Under the pieces are notes generated by a model, which was not told the DNA's origin, did not search any database, and saw nothing but the letters and a program-made list of their open reading frames with translations. Below, in pieces: positions 44,195 to 56,678 of a DNA stretch of 64,000 bases. Both the position numbers and the translations under genes were made by a program. How positions within the stretch are numbered: the stretch's first letter is position 1; every line of letters begins with the position of its first letter. The stretch is from Coptis chinensis (taxonomy: Eukaryota; Streptophyta; Magnoliopsida; Ranunculales; Ranunculaceae), in NCBI GenBank assembly GCA_015680905.1, contig CM027378.1, positions 82,303,501 through 82,367,500 of the forward strand, in the 5' to 3' direction.

Positions 44195-46129
44195 CACCCC
44201 CAAACAGCATTTTGCTTGTCCTCAAGCAAATATGAGAAATTAGCATAAGTGACAAAAAATGGAGTTCTAACTAATCTCGTTTCGCCGAGTGCGATTGCAT
44301 TGACCATATGCAACAAGGCCTTAAACCACTAGGAATTCCCTAGTGGACAAGTTATAGCCTCGTGAGAGTTTTCCAGTGAAGGTACTCACATACTTTATCT
44401 ATACTACAACGACTAAGAAATAAAACTATTGTTTTCTTATTTATGCCTCAATTATCTATACATCTCACTAGTAATGAATAAAGAATAATCAAGTCAAAAC
44501 CTAAGCTAATATATGCATAATAATCAATCATCTACGAATAAACATATATACAATGAGTAATACTATGAAATGCACTAGCAGGTCCGTTTATGAAAACTCG
44601 GAATATTGTCCTTAAGTAGGTCCTCACATAAATGTTAAGAGAAAAACCACTTTGATTTTTCCGCTCAAGTTTCGCTACTCTAGTGTGCAGTGGGCACACT
44701 TTACCTTACAATCTCAATGTCACACAAGGAAGTCGGAGTCTATCAAACACATCTGCCACTTACTATCACACTAACTTATTCCTAATTGAGTTAGAGCTCT
44801 TTATTAGATGTTGCGGGGATTAGGAGATGGTTTAAGAAGGAAGGGAATGGATATTCAAAAAGGACAAGTCCGAGATAATAGAGTCCTCATATTATATAAC
44901 TAGAGAAAACCTTATTCTTTACTTTTGCTTCTATACTTTGTTTCCATCCTTAACCATATTTTTCTTTTTCTTTCGCTTTTGACTCCTTTGATTATATTTT
45001 TGGAGTTCTAACTCTTTATTTTCTTTTATTTATTTATTTATTTTTATTTGGATTGAAACTTTCTTTTCTTATTTGAAACGACTAACAAATTCTTGATTTC
45101 AAAGGTCTTTCTCTTTTCTATTCTTCATCCCTATTCTCAGACTCATTCTACAATGGGTAGGTTGATTTTTTTTTTTTTTTTGTTGTAACAGGGTAAAGGA
45201 TTTGCGGTTTATGAAAGGCTAAAGAAAGGCTCAGAGGGGCGACTAGCGGAAAATAATTCATAGGTTTGAATTTCTGGCTATATTGATCCAAAGAGGGCCT
45301 AAATTCTCGCTTAGGATATGGTATAGTGATCAAGCAAGTGGACGTGTGATTTCTCTATCCGGATTTTACTTCTCCCTTGTGTCAATTCTCTAATGTTCCA
45401 CTCATATAAGGCTTTAGGCTATATTCTCACAGGATTTGTAGAATAAGTACTCTAGCCTAGATTTCAGAAACTTACTGCCAACAATCATAGATACTCATGT
45501 AACATATTTATAGATAGATGCAAGGATTATTAACTACATATTAACCTAAGTTTCTAAAAACTATTCTAATGCAAAAGCTACGTGGGATTTCTAGATTATC
45601 AAGGGCCTAGAGAAGGAAAACAATACTAATATTCCTAAGTGTAGAACATCAACTTTTATTTATATATATATATTTTAAATTTTTGAATTTTTAACTAGAA
45701 AACAAGTGCATATTATACATATCTATATCCTAACATATGCCTTAATTACACGTGTTTTATGCCCCTCCCCCCCCCCCCCCAAACAAGAAGCATGCTTTGT
45801 CCTCAAAGTATTTAAATAAAAAGGGTAGAGAAATACCATTGAAAGGCATGAAATTCTGGAATATCTGCAAAACAAGGTTAAAACATACTAATATAGAAAA
45901 AGAAAACTGACGCAACTCTATAGGAGTTCCACCCGTTATGGGGTTAATAAGAATTAAATTGCTTAGGACATAAGTAGACACTAACTGAAATACAAACTAA
46001 CCTTAACTCCCGTTCAAGCGTCATCCTCCTCACCCTTCCTCTCCAAAGAGATGAGGTTCCTTCGCATCCTGCCATGCCATGATAACTTGCCAAGCCCGTT
46101 ACCGTGTGTCATCAACTTGTGCTAACCTG
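44195..46129 (-). other. 3' untranslated region of element G
   Basis: Two similar stretches read, on the minus strand, TTGAGGACAA...GTTTGGGGG (about 44232-44195 and 45815-45765). They are of the kind found downstream of pol in Athila-like Gypsy elements. An 18-C run sits at about 45765-45782. No ORF with recognisable domains. Confidence 0.45.
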
Positions 46130-47879
46130 TCAAGTGTTACTATGTCTGATGGGGGTGTAAGGAGCAACCAAATAAGGTTGCACCTGCCATCCCGGCCAAG
46201 TTATTACTCGAAATGAGCGAACCATCCAATTGGTGGGTCTCATGACTTCAACCCTTTTCCAATCCGTGAACGGCGTACATAATTCAAGTAGACAATTGAG
46301 CATGATGCGGCAAACCAAAACAGGCATAAGAAGATACTTATGCATTATGCTTTGGGCTCTCTTAAGACTAGTCACTAATACTCGGGGAATGTCATATCGG
46401 CGACGTCCCTTAACTAAAGCAAGGAAAACGTCACCAGCGGTACTATTTGCAGAGGTAAACTGCCAATCCCCTAAAATATTCATCAGGATGAATAACATGG
46501 TGGTGCCTACATTGAGGGATAGGCTACCAAGGGTTATGTTATAACGCCCTTGGTCCATTATACGAAACACCCCTCCCCCATAATACTCATGGAAATATGT
46601 ATAGTCATAGATGTATTATAACAACCCCAATTTTTAAACAACATAAATTACATTATTTGAATTGAAAATAACTATTATATTATGAAGTCTAGCTTGTTCT
46701 AGAATTTATTTGGTTGTTGTTGATTTTTCAAAATTGTTTTTACATGAATTGTTTGTTAGAACTTGTGTGGGTATTTTAGAATCATTTTTGGGCTTGAAAA
46801 CATTGTTAAAATGTACCCATTCATATAGGTATGGACCTTGGGTGTTTTTAGACCAACAGACTTAAAACATTGAATAAAGAAGACCTGCGAATTTCCTTTG
46901 TAAAAATCTCATCATTCAAAAACAAAACCCTAACCTCCATTAAAAAGAATATTTTTGATTGAAAGAAATAAAAAGAAGAGGAAGAAGAAGAAAAGGGATT
47001 GGAGGAAAAGAAGTATATATAGGTATTCTTTTGCAAATTCAATTTCGGGTGAGTAGTCTAAACCTTATTTTCATATAATTGATTTATTACTATGGTTTAT
47101 ATTAGTTGTGTATTTAATTCTCTATAATGATATAGAACTTTGAGATCGAAATTATTTGTTTAATCAGAGACTTTCGGTATATTGAGTTACTGGCACCAAA
47201 AGTTTAGCTTTGATATATAGGTGTTGTTGTGTTCAGGAGTACTTATATATGGTAGTGAGTAAACCATGTGTTTATTGATTGATTGGTAGTATTATATAGG
47301 CCTGCAACTATTTTGAATGATGTGAAGTCATTGGATTCATGTTAATTATAGGGTATTGATTTTCAGAATTTTATAATTGTTCTTAGTAAGTTAAGCATAG
47401 AAAATTCGGTTCTGATCTTTTTGATATGAATTCAAAGGATGTCTACTGTAGACACGCATATCTACAACTTTTGTGTTTTGTAAAATTTCATATCTAGTCG
47501 TTTTTCATACTGAAATTTAAGTTGAAGTCTGATGCAGAAACTGGGATTGAAACTGAGCAGTCTGCAGTAATAAAATCATATAAAATAAAATATTTACTCT
47601 TTTGTGTTGATTCCAAAACCATTAGAATCTAGACTTACAGAGGTACAACCTCATACTTTGACCCGAGTTCATACTCATGTTCAAGATTATGAAAACTGAC
47701 TTCAATATATGATAACTGTTTGTGCACATATTCTGGATATGTTGTATTATTGGAAGTGTATAGGACACTATACTTTGTAGATTTGTGGGAAACCAAAACC
47801 TAATGAAACCTTAGAGAGTCATTTATCCGATGCAATGAGCCTCATTTAATTTGGATGAGTGACGAAAAAGATATGATCT

Positions 47880-48440
47880 CGACAATTCTATGAGTCAGAA
47901 ATTATATTCATCAGAAAATAATTTTCTGCATAGGGTTTGATCACAAATTGCATAAAGCTAGGGGGAGAGTTAGAGTTTTTGTAAAACATGAAAATGTGAG
48001 TTTTATAAGTCTTCTTTCTAAATCAACTGGCCTTGTCATATTCCAAGGTCTGTGGTGGTAGATATAATGCCTGGAAGTTTGGTTGATAGAAAACAGTGCG
48101 TCAGAAATCAGTTTCTGCGCACTGTGTTCAAGTCCAGTTTTAAAATAGTTAGGTTGAGAGTTAGTATTTTTATAAAACATAAAAGCGTAAGATCTAGAAG
48201 TATACTTTCTATTCCAATTGGCCTCATCGCATTTCAAGGCCCGTGGAATTAATTATGGTGTTTGGAAGTTTGACTGGTAGAAAACAGTGCATCAGAAATC
48301 AGTTTCTGCGCACTGTGTTCGAGCTTAGTTATCGAATATTTAGAATGCGATTGGGTATTTTTGTAAAACATAAAAAAGTAATTTCTGTGTGTCAGATTTT
48401 TAACACAAAAAGCCTCGATGTGTTTGGATACCTGTGGAAA
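47880..48440. repeat. Three ~188-bp tandem units in element E
   Basis: Units share TCAGAAATCAGTTTCTGCGC (a small palindrome-containing motif) and TTTTGTAAAACATRAAAA. The second and third begin near 48068 and 48257. The first is more diverged. Confidence 0.75.
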
Positions 48441-49213
48441 GAGTTGTGTCATTCGGAAGATAGTCCGTCAGAAATCTAATTTGCTGAAATTAGGATTTTT
48501 ACCGTTTTCAACCTAAGTTTTCTTTTAGATGGGCTGAGGTTGGGACTTCGAGTTCTACATGAAAAGGTATATCTACATACCTTAGTTTCTAAATATTTAA
48601 GTTACATGTCATTTGGATAAATATACAAAAAACTATAGCATTGACTATGTGGCTGATAAAAACTACGAAGGCTTGATTCTAATTTTGAAAGATTTGGATG
48701 CGTAGGCAGCTTTGAGCAAAAGTGCATCCACTACATTATACTATATTATATATTATATATTAGTTATTAGTTATTGTGATAACTATTTGTGTACAATATT
48801 AGTACTTAATGGTGTACGTGATTGCGGTTGTTTAAAATATATTCACGAGACATTTAGCTAATACGTTATTCCTGATTGAACCTTTTGATATATATGATTT
48901 ATATAATTGATAATGAGGTGAATTTATTAGTTATTGTGTTTGGAAACTTTAGTAATGAATTATTGTTTGAGACGATGTTTATTTTGTAATAAAAATATTA
49001 TAATAAATGAGAACTCTTGAGTGTTACAATCCGGTGTAAAAGTGTCTGGTGAAAATTTAATGTGTCGCCCACATCTTTAGATCTCTCCACGCCTCTTTGA
49101 AGAAAAGAAATATTTATGACTAATGATGTCATGTGAAAAGCCGCCTTAGAGAGGAACTAAGGCATTCGCCTTGCGGGTTGGTTGTATGCCTTGAATGTAC
49201 GAGAATATAGGTG

Positions 49214-49437
49214 GGTATTCCTTGAATGTGGCGGGAATGACCCAAGGTATTCATTGAATATGCCATGAATGATCTGTTAGTGTTATGATGGGTATTCCTT
49301 GAATGTGGCGGGAATGACCTAAGGTATTCATTGAATGTGCCATGAATGACCTGTTAGTGTTATGATAGGTATTCCTTGAATGTGGCGGGAATGACCCAAG
49401 GTATTCATTGAATGTGCCATGAATGACCTGATATTTT
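49214..49437. repeat. Three 77-bp tandem units in element E
   Basis: GGTATTCCTTGAATGTGGCG begins at 49214, 49291 and 49368, each followed by GGTATTCATTGAATGTGCCA. Confidence 0.88.
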
Positions 49438-49800
49438 GTTATGCCCAAAAGAGGCTTTGTGATTATGTGTATGGAAAGCCCAGAGATAGTTGTGACTCAC
49501 AAGTTACGAGTTTACAAGATGAAAGTATGTTTCCTGGAGGCGATATCCCGCTTGGGACATATGTCTTGTAGGGGTACTCGGTGTGGGTGAGGCACACGGA
49601 TATGTGTGATTTGGCAAATGTGTGTAGTGCAAATCGTAGAGTAGGAACTAAAGGTTGGGCTGTGCCTTTGAATAAATAAGTCAACAAGATAATTAATAAG
49701 CAAAGTAAAAATATTGATTTTACATGTGACTGAATTATTGCATATGAATATTTATATAATATGATGTATATGATTTCTTATGAGAAATGTTTATGTTGTT

Positions 49801-49962
49801 TGTGTGAGTTGATACTCACGAGGGATGAATGTACTCCCTGGTTGTGATTCTTCTCGTTCTCATAAATAGATAAGTGGTTTGTGTGAGTTAATACTCACGA
49901 GGGATGAATGTACTCCCTAGTTGTGATATATTTTCTTGTTCTCATAAGTAGACGAGTGGTTT
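49801..49962. repeat. Two 79-bp tandem units in element E
   Basis: TGTGTGAGTTRATACTCACG begins at 49801 and 49880. The unit itself contains the inverted pair GTGAGT/ACTCAC. Confidence 0.8.
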
Positions 49963-51164
49963 TTAAGAAAAATTTTGGCTTTAAGTATGAGCGAGTTGTT
50001 GGACTTGAATGTTAATATTGATGATATTTTATGTCAGATTGTATATTCTCATGGGTATTATGAGAGAAGTAGATATATGAATTAAATGTTTAGGTTTGGG
50101 AAACCTAACTTTGTTTTGCAGGAGGGTAGGACTTAATCATATTTTGTGCAGGGACGATGTCCTACCCTTATACAGAAGGGGATATCGGTAAGATTTAATT
50201 CAATTACTAAGTTATTAAAATGAGTTATTATCATGAGTTAATAGAATGGATGTCTTGCTTGGGAAGAAACTATGCCGGTTGAAATGACAGAACTACCTGT
50301 CTTCCAAGCTGAGAATGGTTAAGTTATAGGTACATATAAAGTGTTTGTTTGGATAATTAAAGTATGGAATTGTTTTTATGTTGTTAGTCTACTCATACCA
50401 GCAAATTCAATTTGCTGACCCATGTTTGCTTTCTTTTGCAATGTGGGTGTGTTCTTGGAAACATAGATGGTAGAATGCAGTGGATGAAGACGCTTGATTT
50501 GGATTCGCTCTTGGAGTATTACTGGTATAAGTTATATGAAGTATAAAGTCTTGATTTGAAACATATGTAATATAGTTATTTCGAAATTCTTGAATTTGTA
50601 CATTAAGAGTTGTTCTTTTGGTTTTAATTTGATCTCATATTTTAATATCGTGGTTGATAATGGGTTATTAGGGTTTGGTTTCATTCTGGATTTTCAGAAG
50701 ATGGAATAGGGTGTGGATAATTCCCTATTTTAAATTTTTTGGAAATTTGGGGTGTGACAGGTATGCATTATCGGTCATATATCCCCACGTGTGAATAGGA
50801 TTAGGTATTGGTATTCTCGAAACTAGCGCTACCACATACTTATTGAATTCTAGTGGCGTGTCATCAACCGTGACGGAGAATTCTTGTTCTCCATCCTAGT
50901 TACAATAAAACTTAACATTATTGTAAAAATATTCAGTAAGCTTTGGTGAATACGAGTTGTCTTCACTTACCAGTAGATGCCTCCATCCTAACTGCAAGAT
51001 CGTATCGCGGAACCAATGTCCATAAGTCTCGCTTCCCAGCAAGTGTTCGAAAGATTGCTCCGGTATGACTATAGGTGATGTCATCACAAAACTACTTTCT
51101 AGAACAGCTGGAATGATCATGGAACAACCCATAAAAAATTGGAATTTTTCGCGGTTCACGGAGG

Positions 51165-51960
51165 TCGTATGCAGGTGAAGCTCAACCTATGTCCGGTAGG
51201 GCTAGGGTGCTTTCCAGGCTATGATCGAGCTCGTGCACTTAGCGCAGGCGCTCTCACTTTAGCTTGGGATGGGTGCGAAGTCATTTCGGGATGAAAACTG
51301 GAATTCCAGTGTTTTGGGGGCTGGTCGTGCTCGGAGTTTAAAACTTGGTAGGCTGGTCGCTCTCAAGAAAAATTTTAACTGATAGTGCCTAGGGCGCAGG
51401 TGGCGCTCCATTGGGGCGCAGGTGCGCTCCGAGCTTTTGAGTTGCTAAAATGAAGAAGAAAAAAGGGGAAACATGGGAGTGAAAGGTGAGAGATGAAAGT
51501 GAGATGTAGTGTGGGTTGTGAGTGTAGAATGAAGGAAGTTTATATAGGTTTTAAGTTTCCTAAACGAATCGGGAAGTTGCCAAAAAGCTGTAAGACAATT
51601 GTCCGAAACAAAAAATTTCCAAAACCAAAAACGGAAACAACCCATATTCTTGATTCTAAAACAAACCTAATATCTTTTAGATTGAATTTAGAATAGTAAC
51701 ATCTAAACTTTTTTAGATATTATCCTACCACAACATCTAATCATAGGTATGCCCATATTGGCAATATTCTCAACCATCACTCCAAAACAACTTCTAAAAT
51801 GGAGGATCATATAACAAATCATGCTATAGTAAATAATATCACCACCAAACAATTCGGGAAGGTGGGATTAACAATAAAAACAACACACAATTTGAAAAGA
51901 ACCACATTATATTAAAATTGAAATTCATCCAACATTTAACTACCAAATTCAAATTTAACT
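51165..51960 (-). mobile_element. Probable 3' LTR of element D
   Basis: Minus strand has a CCTATATAAAC TATA-type box at about 51546, with GC-rich repeats downstream (51430-51180, GGGCGCAGGTGGCGCTCC and relatives). Those resemble the minisatellite at 63690-64000. The lower end meets the ORF of element G at 51159. Confidence 0.45.
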
Positions 51961-52013
51961 ACGGAATCCAAAAATTAACATTCGAACTAAATAAAAACAA
52001 ATACAACATAACA

Positions 52014-53131
52014 TCAACGCATAATATCCATAAAGAACGTGCTACTGGTAGTGGATGGCACATGGGAAGGAGATGACTCCTGAGATCCTGATGGGCCAGA
52101 GCCATCCGTCCTTCGGCGACGACGCTCGTGCCTCACAGACGCCTCCTCAGAAGAAGAACCCCTCTGGGGTGGGAAGCGTTCACGCATATCTTCACGAAAC
52201 TTTCTCTGAGCTTCCATCTCGGCCTTCATCTCTTCCCAACGTTTATCCTCGCGCTGGGCACGAGTCTCAAAGTTATGATGCATGGTAGCCTGCCGAGTCC
52301 GGAGATCTTCGCAAATAGTATTGAGGGAACGCATGCCATGATGAAGCACCGACATGCGTTCTGCATCCGACCTACACCTCTCCAAGGCATCGGCATCAAG
52401 ACATGTCATGTCCTCCTCTTCCTCCTCGTCATCCTCCTCAACTACCCTCTCTTCAAGCAACCTCCACATCTTTTGGATACACTCCGTATAAATAGTAGGA
52501 TTTTTGTGCTCTTTTAGCCAAATCCTATCAGACGTTGGAGTCGCTCTCAAGGTCATCATGATCTTCGTTATCAAAATAGGGAGAGGTGCAATACTCTTCC
52601 TAACTCCCCTAATCATATTACTTAAAAACTCCAAAATACAGAATTCATACTTCTGCTCCTGGAGTATTCATACAACATGAAGGTAGTTCAGACTGATGTC
52701 ACTGACCTTCTCCTTCCCGATGACATTCCTACCAATCCACTGAGCTACAGCCAGCTGGACGATTGGCAAACACAATGCGAGCTCACATTGTAGTTCCCTT
52801 CCAAAACAGTCGCATTCATCAAAGGCTCGATCCCAGTAAATTAGGATTCTTGTAATGTGGCATCGAGATGGCGTCTAGGCGGAATGCCTAAAATCTCAGC
52901 CAACAACCCAGTAGATACTTCTCTCCTCCTCCCGGCCACCTTAACAAAAATTATATTCCCATCCAACTCCCTCGTCCTATAAAATTTTCGGACCAAATCT
53001 TCGTGGTAAAAATCGTCTGTCGAGTACCATAACCTACTCCAATCTCTCCTAACCATCTCGTCACCGTAAAACGACGCAAAATGGTCTGCTGTAAACGCTT
53101 GCTCCGGCAAAATCCTCCGTCTTTGAGCCAT
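52014..53131 (-). pseudogene. Element D ORF3-like gene (plant transposon protein type with coiled coil)
   Basis: The N-terminal part (53131-52841) reads MAQRRRILPEQAFTADHFAS, then LVRKFYRTRELDGNIIFVKV and STGLLAEILGIPPRR, the pattern of the 'putative plant transposon protein' domain. The C-terminal part (52634-52014) has an acidic run (EEDDEEEEED), then a heptad-like helix (RAQREDKRWEEMKAEMEAQRK) and a basic, Ser-rich tail. The parts are joined by degenerate coding with at least two stops (52640-52840). It lies downstream of integrase on the same strand, the position of the env-like ORF of Athila. No transmembrane segment is seen, so I do not call it an envelope. Confidence 0.6.
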
Positions 53132-53269
53132 TGGAAGTTTGAACTGATTTGAGGGTTTGGAGAAGGTGGTGGGAATGGTGGAGAAGATTGGTGGTGGAAA
53201 TTGGTGGAGAAGGTGGTGGGAATGGTTTGGAGAAGATTTGGGGTGGGCTTGTTTTGTGGGCGTGGGTGT

Positions 53270-53303
<34 letters not shown>

Positions 53304-54108
53304 GTTGCTAGGTTTGAAGTTTGTTAATGGTAGTGGGAATGGAAAACGCGAACTGTTGGTTTGAAGGATGGAGACGCACGTGCGTGGCACGTGCGCACGA
53401 GATTGGGCCCAAGCCCAATTTGATTTTTTTATTATTATTATTTTTTTTATTTTTTTTTCGCACAACTTCAAACTAAAGTTGCCGCTTCGTTACCAATCCG
53501 ATTTTTGCAAATGAGATATGGAAATGATCAGGAGAGAATTTCCAATCTAATGGTCTATAAAACACTCTATTTCGACTGTGGGTGACATATGAGAAGATGG
53601 AAAACGCCTCGAAGTGCGTGCATGACGTAAGTTATGCGAACGAATGAAATCTAAATTCATAGATAATGTCAATCCGAATCAAAATATGATTAAATAGCCT
53701 AAGCAACACAAATGGAAAGTTGAACAATCCAGTACGGAAAAACGAACACCCCACCCCCAAACAAATTTTAGACAACAGAGTTTAGAAAATTTGTTTTAAA
53801 AGTGGGTTTTTTAAAGTCAGATTCCCGAGACTTCCTAAATAACTATTTTTATGATTTAGAATTTTTTAATTTTTATGCATGATGTTTACTATAAGAAAAA
53901 TAAAAAGCAATAAGGACATAATTCACACTATAGAGGAACATGACTTAAAAATCGAGAAAACATGGAAGAGTGGAAAACGTGAATTATGTTCGATGTGGAC
54001 TTAGGATCCGGTACTTAGAGCCACACACTCCATAAGGAGGGCCCAGTTACCTTAAGGGTGCACTTGCTAATCTATGAAAATGAAAGGAAGTACACCAACC
54101 AACAAAGG
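53132..54108. other. Spacer between integrase and ORF3 of element D
   Basis: Includes a run of about 30 T (about 53272-53302) and, on the minus strand, GTTTGGGGGTGGGGTGTTCG (about 53760-53740), a polypurine-like tract similar to the ones in element G. No gene. Confidence 0.45.
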
Positions 54109-55833
54109 TCAGTCCTCATAGACAGGGTCCTGTAAAATGACTTTCTCTACATCAGGGGACAATAGGTCGTGAAAATGTTTCAATCGTTGGCCATTGACTT
54201 GAAAGGTACTGTTGTCCTTGGGATTTACCAAGGTGATTTCCCCATGAGGGGTGATTTCAGTAACCAGAAAAGGACCAGACCAACGGGTTTTTAATTTCCC
54301 TGGAAAAATATGTAGACGGGAGTTGTAAAGCAAGACCTTTTGACCTACCACAAACTCTTTGCGCAAGATTTGCTTATCATGAACACGTTTCATGTTAGCT
54401 TTATAGTCCTTCTTGAGATCATAAGAATCGCTACGGATTTTTTCAAGTTCATTCAATTGCAACTTGCGCTTGACACCCGCCTCATCAAAATTGAAGTTAA
54501 GGCTTTTTATAGCCCACATAGCGCGGTGCTCCAATTCAACGGGCAAATGATAGGGTTTTCCAAATACAAGTCTAAAGGGAGACACACCTATAGGAGTTTT
54601 GAAAGCAGTCATATATGCCCATAAGGCATCAGATAGCCGCTATGACCAGTCTTTCCTATCAGGATTTACAGTTGTTTCTAATATCTTTTTGACTTCCCTA
54701 TTAGAAACTTCTACTTGTCCGCTAGTTTGTGGATGATATGGAGTTGCTACCTTATGTATAACTCCATACTTTTTCACGAGAGATGCAACAGCTCTGTTGC
54801 AAAAATATGTTCCACCATCACTAATGATGGCTTTGGGAATGCCAAATCGACAGAAAATATACTCTTTAACAAAAAACACAACTGTCTTATGGTCATTGCT
54901 ACGGCAAGCCATGGCCTATATTCATTTAGACACGTAGTCCACGGCAACTAGAATATAAATAAAACCGTGGGAAATAGGAAAAGGACCCATAAAATCAATA
55001 CCCCATACGTCAAAAATTTCTACCACCATGATTGGATTTAATGGCATCATATTACGCTTCGTGATTCGCCAAAGTTGTTGGCAATGAACACACGTCTTGC
55101 AATACACTTGGGTATCTTTAAAGAGAGTAGGCCAATAAAACCCACATTGAAGAATTTTAGCAGTTATTTTCATACCACTAAAATGGTCACCACACTCTTT
55201 GTCATGGCAGAATGAGAGAACCTCATTATATTCCCATTGGGGAATACAACGACGAATAATCTGATCCGCACAATACTTGAAAAGGTAGGGCCCATCCCAG
55301 TAATATAGCTTAACTCTGGCCAAGAACTTCTTACACTCATTTCTTGACCAATCATAAGGAATAACATCAGACGCTAAATAATTCACAATGTCAGCATACC
55401 ATGGTGCAGAAAAAATAGCATACAGATGCTCATCAGGAAAAGAGTCCGATATGGACTCAGAATCACTATCATCGTCGTTTGTAAGTCTAGATAAGTGGTT
55501 GGCAACTACATTTTCAACCCCTATTTTGTCTTTTATTTCTAATGTGAACTCTTGCAGGAGAAAAATCCATTGGATTAATCTTTGCTTAGCATCCTTCTTT
55601 GCGAGAAGGTACCTAAGGGCTGCATGGTCCGTATAAACTAGAGTCTTAGAACCAACCAAATAAGGGTGAAACTTATCTAAAGCATAAATGATAGCTAAGA
55701 ATTCTTTTTCAGTAGTTGTATAATTCCTTTGAGCATCATTTAGAGTTTTACTAGCATAATAAATAACAGTGGACTTATTATCTAGTTTCTGTCCCAAGAC
55801 AGCACCAACGGCATAATCACTAGCATCACACAC
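54109..55833 (-). pseudogene. Element D RNase H and integrase, interrupted by stops
   Basis: RNase H (55833 to about 55450): [39 protein letters not shown] and [20 protein letters not shown]. The integrase zinc finger is at about 55200-55080, with the final C-x2-C in CKTCVHCQQ. Core: [14 protein letters not shown], then a stop near 54918 where Trp is expected. It resumes as [24 protein letters not shown] and [15 protein letters not shown], so the catalytic Asp and Glu are readable. A second stop lies near 54638. The C-terminal domain (54612-54109) has [22 protein letters not shown] and [10 protein letters not shown]. Residues match Athila-like integrases. Confidence 0.88.
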
Positions 55834-55859
55834 GAGTTCGAAAGGTTTAGACCAATCGG

Positions 55860-56678
55860 GAGCTGTATAATGGGTGCAGAAGTTAAGGCGGCTTTTAAAG
55901 TTTCAAAAGCCTATTTACAGTTAAAATTAAAATAAAAAATGGCATCCTTTAAAAGCATATTAGTTAACGGCCTATCTATTTTCGAAAAATCTTTGATAAA
56001 GCACCTAGAAAATCCTGCATGGCCTAGAAAGGCTCTAATATCATAGACAGTCTGTGGTATAGGTAGAGTCGCTATCTTATCTAGTTTGGCCTTATCTACT
56101 TCGATGCCATCACTAGATACAATGTGACTTAGTGCTATGCCTTTTTTCACCATGAAATGATATTTTCCCCAATTTAAAACCAGACTCTTCTCTTCACATC
56201 ATGTCAAAACTTTAGACAGGTTAGACAAGCAGTCAGTGAAAGAGTCTCCATAGATAGAAGAATCATCCATGAATACTTCCATGAAACGCTCTAGCATATC
56301 ACTAAATATATGAAGCATACAACGCTGGAAGCTACTAGGAGCATTATAAAGGCCAAAAGGCATTTGTTTATAGGCGTATGTTCCAAAAGGACATGTGAAT
56401 GTAGTCTTTTCTTGGTCATCAATATCAATAATAATTTGGAAATAGCCAGAGTAGCCATCCAAAAAACAATAAAAAGCATGACCAGCTAGACGTTCAAGCA
56501 TCTAATCTAGAAAGGGTAAAGGAAAATGATCCTTTCGTGTCATGGCATTTAAACGTCTGTAATTAATACAGATCCTCCATTTCATAGGACCATGCGTGGC
56601 AACATATTCACCCTTGGCATTACGTACCATGGTAATCCCTGATTTCTTAGGAACTACATGAATAGGACTTACCCATTC
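55860..56678 (-). pseudogene. Element D reverse transcriptase, part after insertion F
   Basis: Reads from the insertion point: WVSPIHVVPKKSG and RICINYRRLNAMTRKDHFPL, a stop near 56502, then FYCFLDGYSGYFQI, MPFGLYNAPSSFQRCM and the catalytic FMDD in EVFMDDSSIYG (about 56265). The thumb follows in another frame (56153-55911, GIEVDKAKLDKIATLPIP). A frame change near 55866 precedes RNase H. FMDD with this context is typical of Athila-like RT. Confidence 0.85.

Larger units (their letters stand above)
46617..50759 (+). mobile_element. Element E: long solo-LTR-like insertion (4.14 kb)
   Basis: Begins TATAACAACCCCAATTTTTA and ends GGAAATTTGGGGTGTGACA. The flanks are TGTAT (46612-46616) and GGTAT (50760-50764), 4 of 5 equal. 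It has no coding domain. Near the right end (about 50390-50455) it has TACTCATACCAGCAAATTCAATTTGCTGACCC, matching by pattern the same place in element F. Similar termini, size and lack of internal domains suggest two solo LTRs of one long-LTR Gypsy family, but a non-autonomous element is possible. Internal repeats are listed separately. Confidence 0.65.
46130..51159 (-). pseudogene. Element G ORF3-like gene (plant transposon protein type), split by insertion E
   Basis: The N-terminal part is at 51159-50765 (IVIPEQSFEHLLG, SPKLTEYFYNNVKFYC, TVDDTPLEFNKYVVALV). It matches in pattern the ORF at 52841-53131 of element D. The C-terminal part is at 46614-46130 (FTSANSTAGDVFLALVKG, RAQSIMHKYLLMPVLVC). 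Insertion E (46617-50759) lies between them. If E and one target copy are ignored, the frame continues across the site, which shows the ORF was intact when E arrived; an in-frame stop near 50896 interrupts the N-terminal part. The family looks like the 'putative plant transposon protein' domain (Transposase_32-like). Its role in the element is unknown. Confidence 0.6.

Noticed and set aside
52014..53131. An env gene in element D
   Set aside because: Position fits, but there are no signal peptide, glycoprotein-like or transmembrane features. The pattern is that of a plant transposon protein.
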